The translations under genes were made by a program, and so were the position numbers. The notes under the pieces were generated by a model. It ran no database searches. It was not told the origin of the DNA and was given only the letters and a program-made list of their open reading frames with translations. Below are positions 50,641 through 61,982 of a stretch of 64,000 bases of DNA, piece after piece. The stretch spans positions 1,922,001-1,986,000 of the forward strand of contig JAQQWL010000001.1 in the NCBI GenBank assembly GCA_038363925.1, written 5' to 3'. The stretch's first letter is position 1, and every line of letters begins with the position of its first letter. Origin of the DNA: Apiospora phragmitis (lineage: Eukaryota > Ascomycota > Sordariomycetes > Amphisphaeriales > Apiosporaceae).

Positions 50641-53600
50641 TTTCGGCCGCTAGCTTAAGTAATAAAATATAAAATATAAGGTATATCTATATTATTTTAA
50701 ATAGTAATAATTAGTAATTAGTTTTTAAAATAATTTCTACGATTTTAAATAGTCTTATTTTTTAAAATCTAATTTATTACTTAATCGTTTTATTTTAATA
50801 TTTCGTTATAAGAGATAAACCTTTTCTCCCTCTTTAAAGGTTAATCCCTTTAACTTTATTTAATCGGCGTATCCTTTTATTCACTATTAAAGAAAAATGA
50901 GGTTTTATTATAGTATAATTTGGAATTCCTTCAGTTTTTCGACTTATATAATCGCGATTAATATTAGCTCTCTTTCTAAAGGTTTTCTAATAACTTCTAG
51001 GTCATACCTATAGTTCGCTCGAAATAGTAAAATACGCGTAACTTCGTTATCTACGCTATTATAAACGAATTAAGCTATAAGTAATAATTATACTTAATTA
51101 TCTTATTTATAATTAACGTAGCAGCGTAAGTACTACTCTAAGGTTTAGTTTATCCGCTCGGTTTATCTATCTATTTAAAGGTGGTAAGCCGTGGATAGTT
51201 TATACTTAACTTTAAATTATGCCATAAGTAACTTCTAGAATTTAGCGGCAAACAGTTTATCCCTGTCAGAGATAATCGTTTCGGACAGCTCGTACTAGTT
51301 AATAATTATCCGAAAGAATATGTACGCTAGGTCGTTAATATTACTAAATTCCTTATACGGTAAGAAGTAAGTATACTTCGTGAATTTATTCGTAATTATT
51401 AAAATACTATTATAATTAACCTTAATTAGGGGTTTTTTTAATAGGGGCAGTTTAATAACGAAATTAAATATAATAGTTTTTTATATTTTATTTAATAATA
51501 AGATTAGTTATAGTTCTTTATATAGCCGGTATCGGGTAACTTTAACTTTATTATAATATATTTATTAATCACCTTAATTATAATTAATTTAAGGTTTTTA
51601 TAATCGAATTACCTAGTAATCCTTTTCTAGGTTTTAAATATCCCTTGGTGTTCGTATATCGAGTATTTATAGAATTCTTTAATAAAGTCTTCGCGATACC
51701 GCTTAAAGATATAGATCTTATTTCGGTAAAAAGTAAGACCGTCATGGTTTTTAAAATAATCTTTAAAGTAGCTCGCGGGGCTAAAAGTTTAATTAAATTA
51801 CCGAAACTTAATAACCTAATTATTATTATATTAAACGTAATTTATAACGTTTAGTTATTTCGACGATATAAAGTTACCGTTCTAGTTATAAATAAGGATA
51901 GTCCGCGTTTCGGGCAGGACTTCTTCCTAATAGTCCGGTCGTCGACTTAATACGTCGACGCGACCGTTCTCGTTACCCTTTTAATAAATAATAATAAGGT
52001 TAAATCTTAATAAAAACTTAAACCATTATATTTATTGTTTATTTAATTCTTTAATAATAATAAACGTTATAAAGTTTTTATAATTAATATAAACCTTAAT
52101 TAGTTTTATTATTTTATTAAAATAATATTTTTATTTTTTATAAGTTTTAATAATAATTATTAGTTTTTTATTATAAATTTAGTAATTAAGCTCTAATTTA
52201 TTAAGCTTTTTCGAAAAAAAATATAACCGGGTATAATTTTCTATTATTATTTTATTAATTACGTTATCCTCTGATCGCATAGTTTAATACGTCGGTCTTA
52301 ATTTTAAAAGGTTTAAACGGGTTTATTATATAAAGTATTAATTTATTAAAAATTTGTTCTTTAATATTATAAAAAGCTTTATTTTTTTTCTCCGTTTATT
52401 TAAATAATTCGTCCTTTTTTATTAAGTTTATTAAAAATATCGCTATTTTATTAAATTTAAAAATAAAAATCCGGTAATAATTAGTTAATTTAAAAAAAAA
52501 ATTAACTTTTATAGCGTTTATAGGCGTAAATTACTCTTTAATTATTAAGATTTTTAAAGGTTTTATTTAAATTTCGCCCGGGAATATTATATATCTTATA
52601 AAATTAACGGATTATTAATAAAATTCGCTCTTTTTGAAGTTAATTAATAAGTTGGCGTCTTATAATTTCTAAAGTACTAGTTTTATATACTTTTAGTACT
52701 ACTCGTCGTCCTCGGAATAGATTAGGATATCGTCGAGGTATATTATAATAAACTTATCGAGGTATTTTTATAAAACGTGATTAATTATAGATTAAAAGTT
52801 AGTTAATACGTTAATTAAGTTAAACGGTATAACTTAGTATTCGAAATAGCCGTACTTAGTTCGAAACGCGGTCTTTTACTCTTCTCCTTTTTTAATTCGG
52901 ATTAGGTTATATATATTAAAGAGGTCGAGTATTATAAAGATTTTAATATATAGTAATCTATTTTATAAATCGCTAATTAAAAATAAAAGGTATCGGTTTT
53001 TAATAATAATTTCATTAAACTTTTAATAATCGATATATATACGCTATTTAGGTTTCCCGTCTTTACTTTTTTTTAAAATAAAAAGGATAAAGAAGCCTAT
53101 TAATAATATAAATAATTAAATAACTCCTTTTTTAAAATTCTCCGTAATATACTCCTTTAAAATTTATTTATATTCTTAATTAAATTTATATATAAGTATA
53201 AATAAGGGTTCTTTCCTATTTTTAAAAAATATTTCATAATCCTACTATATATAAAGCGGTAAACCTATTTCTAATTTCTTATTAAAAAAGGCTCCGAATT
53301 ACCGGTACTTTTTTAATATAATTGTTATAATATTCGGTTTAAACTCTTTAATAATAATATATATTTTAAAAACTTTAAATTTATTAAGAGGTCGTTTTTT
53401 AAACCGTTACTTATTGATTAAACCTCTTTTTAATATATTTTATTAAAGCTGGCCTGTTCTTTAATTAATTTTAAGATTATTTACCCGTAATTAGGGTATT
53501 TTTAAAATTATATCGTATCTTGCGACGTCCGTAATATTATACGTGATTTATTTATAGCGTCTTCTGATATCGACCGGAAGGTTCGCGACTTCTTTCCGTA

Positions 53601-54560
53601 CTTCTTTATCGTTATAAGTTATAAGTTCTTTATTAATAGTTTTAAATCGATATAAGGCGTTTTTTTATTATTATTCGAATTTAAAATAATTAATAATTCG
53701 TAATAAAATATAATTTCTTTACGTTTTATTATTAAGTAACGCTTTAATATAAACTCTTTTTATATTTATTATTAATATAATATATTTATAAATAGCTCGA
53801 TCATCCGTTATTTAATATAAAGACCTGTTTTAGTCCGTTTATTATTATCTTTTTATAATAGGCGGCGTTCGTTTTCTAAACGTTACTCTTATAAATAATT
53901 AATAATCTCTTATAATTAATCTTCGTATTATTACTATCGTTCTTTTTATTCTCTTTAAAGCTTTTCTTAATATATTAGTAAAGGTGTTTTTATACTCCTC
54001 CTTGTACGAACTACTATCCTTAATATTTAAGATCCGGGTTTTTTAAATAATTCGAAGGTTTATTAAGTTCGCGATAATTTATAAGCGCTTTATAAGTTCT
54101 TTAATATATTAAAGGGGTCCTCTTATTAGGTATGTACTTATACGTCCTAGGAGCGTTAGGCGCCCTCCTTTAGACGTTTATAGGCTCGCGATTTTTCTCA
54201 GGCGTGTTTAAAGCATTAGTTCTCGAAATACTCCTTCTAATCTCGTTCTCTTAGGTGGCATTATCGTAGCTACCGTAGGTCTTTCTATACTAATAAGTAC
54301 GCGCGTCGTCCGTCGGGGATCGACGTTTAGATTTTTTTAATAATATAGTCCGGGTACGGTTATATAATAAATCGTTTACTAATCTTTTAAAGAAACTATT
54401 CGTACTTTAATTTCTTTACGAAATATTTTATATAAACGTTATATACGTACGAAATTTATAAGAGCGTAAAATATCTTTTATATATAAAAGAAATTTATAG
54501 GTCGTCCCTTACGGCGTAATTATTATAAATTCTTTAATTAAACCCGGCTATAATAAGTAC
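50640..54560 (-). pseudogene. G3 pol remnant (RT, RNase H, integrase)
   Basis: The minus strand reads IIIYLDDILIYSEDDE at about 52745-52695, an unmutated Gypsy RT active site (both Asp kept). RNase H lies at about 52150-52330, integrase at about 51200-51560. Stops elsewhere show it is dead. Confidence 0.9.
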
Positions 54561-56175
54561 TTAGCGTAAGTATTTCGAATCAGGGTAAGGAATATTAGGA
54601 ATAATTACTTATTCGTTAGTCCTTAAGTTTTTAAACTTAGCGATCTCGTATACTAATTTATTTATTAATATACTTATTAAGCGTTTATAACTTATAAATT
54701 ATTTTAATTAATTCGTAATATTATTTATTAAATTATTATTTCCGTTATAAAAGAGGGATCGTTTTTTTCGTATTATCGCGATATTTCGGCTATGGTTCTC
54801 CTTACTTCCTAAGGTTTTAAGGAATTATTTAATACTTTTTTTATCCGTTAAATAAGAGGTATACCTATCGTTATAGCAGGTTATTTAGAATAAACTACCG
54901 TATTTAATAATAACGCTATTATTTTTAATAATTATTATAAAAGTATCTTTTATTTTAATAACGTTAATATATTATCCGTTTAAAACTTATTAAAAATCTT
55001 TTTTTAATACTCGATATTTTTAAACGTAATATCTTAATTTTTAATAATTATAATAAATATCGCGTAACTTCTTATCGTATTTATTATATTTAATAACGTC
55101 GAGGTTTATAAACTTATTATAATAATTATACGCCGTAATATTTTTAAATAATATATAACTATATTAACGTAATCGCTTTATATTAGTTTAGGTTTAATTA
55201 ATTTACCGCTAAGGTCCGTTTTACTTTTCACGGCGTCGTTCGTATATATAAGTATCGATTTTAATAATAAGCTTTATATACGAAAAAAAGTTATCGGGGG
55301 CGTTCGAGCCGGCTGAGTTCGTTTTTAATATCGTTTTTTAATCCTCGATAATATATTATAATTTTTATAGTTTCGGTATAATTTAGTCGAGTTATAATAC
55401 GCCGGAACTCGGCTATATAGGACGCGGCTAATCCTTTTTATTTAAAGGTTTTAAGTTCTTTTTCCGCCTATCGCTTTTCGTCGGGGTCTTAAAAAAGTAA
55501 CTTAAAGGCGTGTTTAAAGCCGTTATAACTTTCGAAAATATATTATACCTCCGTGCGGCATAGCTTAATTTATTAATCGTTTTTTACGAATTCGTTTAAG
55601 TAAGGTTCGAATTAAACGAGTACTTTATTTTTAAAAAACGAGGCGGCGTAAATAACTTATTAAGTAATATTTTAAAACGTCTTTTTATAAAATCGTTAAT
55701 AAGTTTTAATTTAAATAAAAAAGCTTCGGAGGTTTTCGCTTATTTTATTAAAAAGTATTAACGTATTAATCTTTATACTTTTTTTAATATAATAAAGGTT
55801 TAAATAATATTAATAATTATATAAAAGAGATATATTTTTTCGTATAATTTATTAATATTATAAAATATATATTTTAAAGCGTTTTTAATTAAAAACTTAT
55901 TACGCTCCTTTTTAAACTTAGCGTAATAATATTAATAGTTAGCGTTCTCTTATTTAAATTCTTTAATTCGCTTAATTAACGTTTATTAAGTAAGTTCGTT
56001 ATTATTATCGTTATTATTAACGTTTATAACGGGGTTTTATTAAAAGGTATTAAAAGTAGCGATAAGAGTCTTTCCTTATCGGACGGTATTATTAAGGCTA
56101 GGTATAGATATAATTCTTATAATATTATTATTTAAAAGTTTAAATAATAACTCGTAAAAATAAAAGTAATTAAAA
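54560..56175 (-). pseudogene. G3 gag and leader remnant
   Basis: Collinear with gag of G1 and G2; the complement of 55440-55720 carries the capsid segment. The leader abuts the 5' LTR at 56176 with the same TTTTAATTACTTTTATTTTT start as G1. Confidence 0.8.
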
Positions 56176-56826
56176 TATAACGAACGCTATCTAGGTTTTA
56201 AAAGAAACTTAATAAAACGTATTAAAGTTTATATTAATAATACGAAAAAATATTTAAATATATGATAAAAGTCGCCTTTTATTAATATAATAAATAATAA
56301 CTTATAAAAATAAAAATAATTAAGGTACGTAGATTTTAAAAGTATTTATAATAGTTTTATTAAAGCTATTTACTTTATTAATAAATTAAAATTAATATTT
56401 AAATTAATTATTAAAATAAAGAATATTTATATAAAATATATAAAAGATATTTATTATTATATATCTAATCTCCTTCTTTACTAATCCGTTAGATCACCCG
56501 TTAGCTCACGGTGATCTTATTATTAACTCACGGTAATCTATCCTTTAAATCACGGTAATCTATTCTAATAGCTCACTTGAAGCGTCGTGATCCGGTCGCT
56601 CCTTATTACGTAATTCCTCCTTAGCTACTTTTTCGGGTCGGGTCTATCCTTTCGTTATTTAGGATATCTTCGTAATTATATTTATACGTTTTCGTAATAT
56701 AGGGGAGTTTATATTAATATAACTAATAGTGCGGTTAGTGGCTGTAACGTCGTAGCCTAGTCGGGGTATAGTAATCCCGTTCCGGCGAGTAGGGTCTTGG
56801 ACGCATGGTTAGGTCGGGTTGTAACA
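56176..56826 (-). repeat. G3 5' LTR
   Basis: TATAACGAACGCTATCTAGG to TAGGTCGGGTTGTAACA. Subrepeats with TCACGGTGATCT lie at about 56495-56570. Confidence 0.92.
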
Positions 56827-58610
56827 GGCGGGTCGTTAAATACTTTTTTATTTTAATAATTAGTTATTATATAATAATTTATTACCGTAAGCTAGTTAGT
56901 TTTCTTTCGTATAATTATTTATAAATCGTTTATTAATTAAGTACGTATTTATAATCGAGTTTTAATATAGTTTTTTTATTAAATATCGTTTTAATAATAT
57001 TTAGTTTATTATTATACTTAGTAATATACGAAGGTTTAAAAATAACGCTTCGTATATTAGTTTTTAATTAATAAGGGCTGGTATAAGCTCTAGAACTCCT
57101 CGGTAAGCTCGTACGACTAAGGTATAAAGAGCGATCTCTTTTCGAATCTTTTTTCGAAGGCTCGTTATACGAGTTAGAGCTTATTTAATAAGATTTTTAA
57201 ACCCTTAATAAATTACTTTTCAGCGTTTTTACTTTTTATTCGTATAAAAAGAATTATTATCTAATTTATATTATATTATACGTAATTTATTATCGTATTA
57301 AAATACGAGTTTATAAAGTGGTATATCTCGTTTTATTTCTTTTTAAATCCGATATAATTAAGATAAAATGCCTCTATACGGCCGGAAAAAATATTCGAAA
57401 AGATCGTATAATATTAGTCCTTTAATATATTTAGCCGTTAATATATTTTAATAAATATTTATACTTCATTATAAAAGATATCGTATAGTTTACCGGTGTA
57501 GTTCTTTTTTTTTATACTTTCGAAAAAGTAACGACTTTATTTTAATCGATTTTACCGTTATAAATAGCTCGGCTTAGAAAGATATCGTACTTTATAACGT
57601 ATGCTAGACTAAATAATCGTATAGTCTAGTCCGGCGGTACCGAGTTAGAGAAGAAAAAGACGATATCTTATAATGTTTAAGTACTTATAAATCTAGGGTT
57701 AAACGTTAGGCCTAAAGTATCCCGTGGTGTCGCAAACGATTACTCTATACGGAGACCGGGTATTTCTCGCTTAGGCGGCGGTTATTCGACTGTTTATTCT
57801 AAGGAAGAGTATAGAACATCCTTTTTTCGGGTTTCCGAAGTCGGTTCTATCGATTAGTCCTATTAGTATATAAGAGCGGCCGGTAATATTAAGCTTATAA
57901 GCTTAGTTTTAAAGGATTCGTTTATTAATATATTAACTTCGTATTTTTTAAAGTAATTAAAGAGCTTCTTTTAAAACGTACGGTTAATTTAATCGAATTA
58001 GTGCTCGGTTTATTTATCGAACTTAGTAATAAACGACTTTTAAAAGGAGGTCCCCTTTATTTTTAATATATAGTATTTTAAAAAGTATCGTACGAGGTAC
58101 GTCGTAAATAATTCGGGTATTATCTTTTCGAAAAGTACGTTTAAAGGTTTAAATTCTTAAAAAGCGAGGTTAACGTTTCTTTTTTAAACTATTAAAAAAA
58201 TCCCGGTATTTTAAAAAACTTCTTCGTATATAAATAATTCGGGGTCTAAGGTCGTCGGTCTATCTAGGTTTAATATATCCGGGCTCGGTCTCGATTCGCC
58301 GACCGTAATTAATTTTATTTTAATAGGGGTTATTATTTTATAAATCGTACAACAGGGTTATTTAAATATATAATTATATATAGCTTAACTACTTTCGCGT
58401 ATAATTTAAAACCTAGTCTCCTCTTTATAATATATATTTAAAAAAAGGGTTCCTCCTCGTACGGTTAATTTAATTCGGCTTTTTTTCCGAATCTTTAACG
58501 AGCGGAAATTTTTAAGGCTCCTTAGTACGGTCGCCTTTATATCGCTAAGGACGTAAAACCGTCTCTTTACTCTTATTAATCTATAATCGCTACGAGTAAT
58601 TATTAATTAA
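56827..58610 (-). pseudogene. Copia D proximal gag and leader
   Basis: Homologous through its length to the gag and leader of family B (compare 33375-35200): the ARL-D-x-x-x-Y-x-F gag segments on the minus strand at about 57100-57560, N-terminal extension at about 57600-58250, leader at 58250-58610. G3 inserted at its left edge. Confidence 0.8.
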
Positions 58611-58746
58611 TATTAAATAAGCTATTCGTATATACGAGGGGTATTATATACCCCTCTTTATAAAATAAAAAAGGGGTTCGTACGCGTAGGTACGTAGCAC
58701 CCCTTTTAGAGTAGTATAGAAAACCTTAGTTCCTGCTATTCTAATA
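58611..58746 (-). repeat. Copia D 5' LTR, internally deleted
   Basis: 136 bp: TATTAAATAAGC to CCTGCTATTCTAATA. The block between GCTATTCGTATATA and CGAGGGG, about 70 bp in family B LTRs, is missing. Both hairpins remain. Confidence 0.75.
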
Positions 58747-59111
58747 ATAATATTTTATTCGCTGTTAAAGCGTATTTATTTAAAAGAAATCAAGCCATTT
58801 ATTAAAGCGTTTATAAATTACATTACGAAATTAAAGTTTATTTTTATAAAAAATAATATTAAATCTAGATTTAAGGTACTTAATTTAATACTTTATTACT
58901 TAAACAAAATAATTAATAAGTTAAATATACGTTTTTAAACGCCTATACTTAGCTCGTCGCGTCCGGAGACGGCTAGTACTTATAACCTCTAAACGTTATT
59001 TAACCTTTAATTAATAATTAAATATTTTATTTTTATTAAAAATAAGGTTTTTATTTATTAAAAAATCTTTTTAATATTAGTTTTAAATGTTATAAATTAA
59101 ATAATAAAAGA
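58747..59111. other. RIPed DNA of unknown origin
   Basis: AT-rich, RIP-like; no LTR, TIR or protein motif recognised. It lies between Copia D and the right-hand tandem units. Confidence 0.4.
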
Positions 59112-59930
59112 AATATATATAATAATGTATAAAATAATTTTTATAAAAAATTATATATATATTTTATAAAAAGTTAATTTAATATTTCTTAAGCGTTAAA
59201 GTATTAAAAAATCGCGCGTCTAGCTTAAAAAAGCTTTTATTATATAAGTATTTTAAGAGCTATAAAATAAAAAGGTAAAAAAGAAGCGTTTAACGACTAA
59301 TAAATATAGAACGAGGGGTTCGTTAAAACGAAGGGCAACTAGTAAAAGGCGCTATAGTATTTACGGCGAAATAAGTTATAATATGCGAATATATATAAAA
59401 AATATAAAATTAAATAATAAATTAAATAAAAAGTAATTTTAATTAATTTATATAAAAGTAGTAATATATAAAAAAAGTGGCCGACTTAATAATATAATCG
59501 ATTTAATAATAAACTACGTTATATATAATAATATATAAAATAACTTTTGTTAAAAACTAAATATATACTTTATAAAAAATTAATTTAATATTTTTTAAAT
59601 GTTTAAAAATTAAAAAATCGCGCGTTTAACTTAAAAGAGACCTTATTATATAAAAATCTTAAAAGTTATAAAATAAGAAGTTAAAAAAAGCCTTTAATAA
59701 TTAATAAAAGTAAATTTATTAAAGTAAAAAATAACTAATAAAAAACACTATAATATTTATAGCGAAATAAGTTATAATATATAAAAAAAATATAAAATTA
59801 AGTAATAAATAAATAAAGAGTAATTTTAATTAATTTAAAACGTTAAGGTTAAATTAACTTATATAGAAATGGTAAGATGTGGAAAGTGTGGCCAACTCAG
59901 TGATATGGCCGACTCAGTAGTAAACCACGT
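59112..59930. repeat. Two tandem units of about 410 bp (right)
   Basis: Copies at about 59112-59521 and 59522-59930 share AAAAAATCGCGCGTyTA, GCGAAATAAGTTATAATATr, TAATTTTAATTAATTTA and a terminal GTGGCCnACTnArTrATAT motif. Copy 1 is RIPed throughout. Copy 2 is RIPed only to about 59865, and its last 65 bp are unmutated (GTGGCCAACTCAGTGATATG). The terminal motif is the reverse complement of the left-hand units at 6018-6366. Confidence 0.7.
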
Positions 59931-60511
59931 TAGTGTCTTTTGCGTGTTATCTAGATGCTGAATACTATTACAACTAGCTCAGAAAGGAGACATCAAGAAA
60001 CATGTTCTGATCGCTTCAACCGATAACAAATTGCTCACAGATCTAGCCCTCTTTAAGCCCCAGTCGTACAGAAGGCCTATCAAATTCTATCCAAGTACGA
60101 TAGCTTTAAGTAAGATTCCCAAATCAGGGGATGAGGGCAGGCAAAATCAAGAGGATCGCAGTGTCACACAAGTCATTCTGGAAAGCCCGCGGGATGTACA
60201 GATCAGCAGGCTGAACAATACAGGCGTCAGCACTGGTGGAAAGAACTGGACGACATGATGGCTACTTTCCTCGCCAACGTCCGAGAGAAGTACAGCTTCG
60301 TGAACATCGCGTCACCGTCAGGCTCGACACCGCTTGATGTTTAGTTGCTTGACCTACATAGCAAAAGAGGTCTTGCTCTGCGCGCTGGACGCGTGCGGCT
60401 TCTCGGGCTACCCGGTGCGGTTGATAAATAATACCGCAATGTATTTAAGTTTAGACCGAGGGAAACCCTTAGCCGTCTTAGAAATACTATTAAAAACGAT
60501 AATAGGCTATA
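59931..60511. other. Un-RIPed island between repeats
   Basis: Normal composition to about 60430, then RIP-like decay towards the solo LTR at 60512. Short open frames exist (for example 60031-60258), and a stretch near 60260-60330 reads ATFLANVREKYSFVNIASPS, gene-like, but with no start, stop or splice context I can trust. It may be a fragment of a broken gene. Confidence 0.35.
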
Positions 60512-61149
60512 TATAACGAACGTTATCCGGGTTTCAAAAGAAACTTAGTAAAACGTACTAGGGTTTATATTAATAATATAAAAGAGTATTTAAACGTGCG
60601 ATAAAAGTCCGCTTTTATTAATATAATAAGTAATAGTTTATAAAAATAAAAGTAATTAAAGGGTATAAATTTAAAAGTATTTATAATAAAGTTATTAAGG
60701 TTATTTATTTTATTAATAAGTTAAATTAATATTTAAATTAATTATTAAAATAAAAAGTATTTATATAAAATATATAAGAGATGTTTTTTATTATATATTT
60801 AGTTCGTTTTTTATTAATCTTTTAGATTACTTATAAGTTTACGGTAATCCCGTTGCTGGCTTACGGTGATCTAACCTTAGTTAGCTCACCTCGGGCGTCG
60901 TGCCTTTTGTTGCTCCGGGGCTCGTTACGTGACTCGTCGTGCCTTATTACTGTGTCCGCCTGCATTCGTCTTATCGCCGCGCGGGCTAGGGCCGCTTGTT
61001 TTGTCGTACGCTATTAAAGTGTAACTGCGTTCATGTTGGTGTAGCTGGCGGTGCGGTCGCTGGCTGTAGTATCGTAGCCGGATCGGGTCATCGTATCCCC
61101 GTGCCGGTGAGTGGGGTCTTTAGCCGCATGGTTAGGTCGGGTTGTAACA
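60512..61149 (-). mobile_element. Solo Gypsy LTR at block edge
   Basis: 638 bp, TATAACGAACGTTATCCGGG to TAGGTCGGGTTGTAACA, TSD CTATA (60507-60511) and CTGTA (61150-61154), differing by one RIP-type TG-to-TA change. Same family as G1-G3. The left (U5/R) half is RIPed; from about 60860 the U3 half is almost normal. Confidence 0.92.
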
Positions 61150-61301
61150 CTGTAATATCAGTTCTCTATGGATAAAGTCAGTCACCAGGTTGCTCGGTTT
61201 GAACTAATCCAGATTTCCACTTAGTAGAAAAGGACAGCGTGTTTGTGAGAAGATAACGTCAAAGAATTATTAATTCAAGGAACCGCATCATAGTCATGAA
61301 T
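61150..61301. other. Spacer
   Basis: Normal composition; nothing recognised. Confidence 0.4.
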
Positions 61302-61778
61302 TTACACGTTCACAGAAGAGAAAGTGCGTATCAAAGAGACTGGGGTTTCATACATGATCATTTCTTCTATGTAAAACTGATTCACTCCAAAGTCATCGGT
61401 TGGTATCCACGGAGATAGACAACGGAGTAAATCCTGTACTTGAGACGGAATCAGACTGCTGTAATATGATCTAACTACCATCCATATTTCCAGTCCCCCT
61501 TGTGGTCTTATCAACTCATCGACCAAACATGTCCATAATCCTGGGGCATGGGCCCTTTTTGTTCCCCTGACAGATGCTGAACTACTCGAACCGGCCACAG
61601 CCGAGGGCGTTCCATGGCTAATTGATACCAATCTTAGGTCATCGCTGGGTGGCTCGATACGGAGAACGAAAAGACATTGGTGAGATTCGGGCCCGAGAGA
61701 CGGGCTCTTGATCGGCGTTTCTGCAACGTCAGACCGCATCATCATCATTCTCAACCTGAACGACCCCAATCTTATCAC
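61302..61778 (-). CDS. Doubtful hypothetical protein, 158 aa
   Basis: A single open frame beginning MIRLGSFRLRM and ending RTFSSVNV. It contains a Ser-rich stretch (GSSSSASVRG) and a C-terminal half with ordinary, protein-like composition (GLEIWMVVRSYYSSLIPSQV, then LLRCLSPWIPTDDFG). I see no domain, no clear promoter or intron evidence, and it lies about 200 bp downstream of the Cys-rich gene on the same strand. It could be a small gene, an exon of a larger one, or chance. Confidence 0.35.
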   Translation of the reverse strand: MIRLGSFRLRMMMMRSDVAETPIKSPSLGPESHQCLFVLRIEPPSDDLRLVSISHGTPSAVAGSSSSASVRGTKRAHAPGLWTCLVDELIRPQGGLEIWMVVRSYYSSLIPSQVQDLLRCLSPWIPTDDFGVNQFYIEEMIMYETPVSLIRTFSSVNV

Positions 61779-61982
61779 ACTCCTCAGTATTGTTTTTTAT
61801 ATCAGCTGAAAGAAGCTTCTTCGGTACATCGGGACTCGAAAGAAGAAGAAACCCGAAAATAGTTTGTTTCTAGTCCGTCATTGTCGTTGTCGTCGTCGAG
61901 GAAAGGCGGAAACGTCTTTAACAGCCTCAATTTCGATCACCGATCTCTCTCTTTTCTCTTGGTGTCGCCTCTTATCTCCTAA

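Larger units (their letters stand above)
48477..56826 (-). mobile_element. Gypsy element G3, full length, minus strand
   Basis: LTRs 48477-49127 and 56176-56826 (651 bp), perfect TSD GGCGG (48472-48476 and 56827-56831). 8350 bp including a solo LTR (49955-50586); 7.71 kb without it. It inserted in the gag of Copia D; the flanks rejoin to a sequence homologous to 33375-33440 in minus-strand B. Confidence 0.93.
6400..58746 (-). mobile_element. Copia element D, outermost host of the nest
   Basis: Own DNA: 6400-6422, 10207-12018, 46258-48476 and 56827-58746, about 5.9 kb in total (Copia A in this window is 5834 bp). The pieces join across the TSDs of G1 (TCAGG/TTAGG) and G3 (GGCGG) and the TA of P1, and give one collinear minus-strand Copia: 5' LTR at right, gag, protease/integrase, reverse transcriptase, RNase H, 3' LTR at left. 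Its LTRs and leader match family B, so D looks like the autonomous partner. The outer 5-bp flanks (CTAAG at 6395, ATAAT at 58747) do not match, so no TSD is established for D. Confidence 0.75.
5870..59865. repeat. RIP-mutated AT-rich block (nested transposons)
   Basis: Sequence shows near-total loss of CA/TG, great excess of TA, and CpG kept (many ACG, CGCG, CGTACG). This is the known signature of repeat-induced point mutation acting on CpA on either strand. Transposon reading frames are full of TAA/TAG where Gln or Trp codons are expected, and Cys is commonly replaced by Tyr. The left edge (5840-5900) is gradual; the right edge (about 59865) is abrupt and falls inside a repeat copy. Confidence 0.95.

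Noticed and set aside
5870..59865. A giant cargo element (Starship-like) or biosynthetic cluster filling the AT-rich block
   Set aside because: All but about 1 kb is explained by LTR and pogo elements; no captain-type recombinase or cargo genes are seen.
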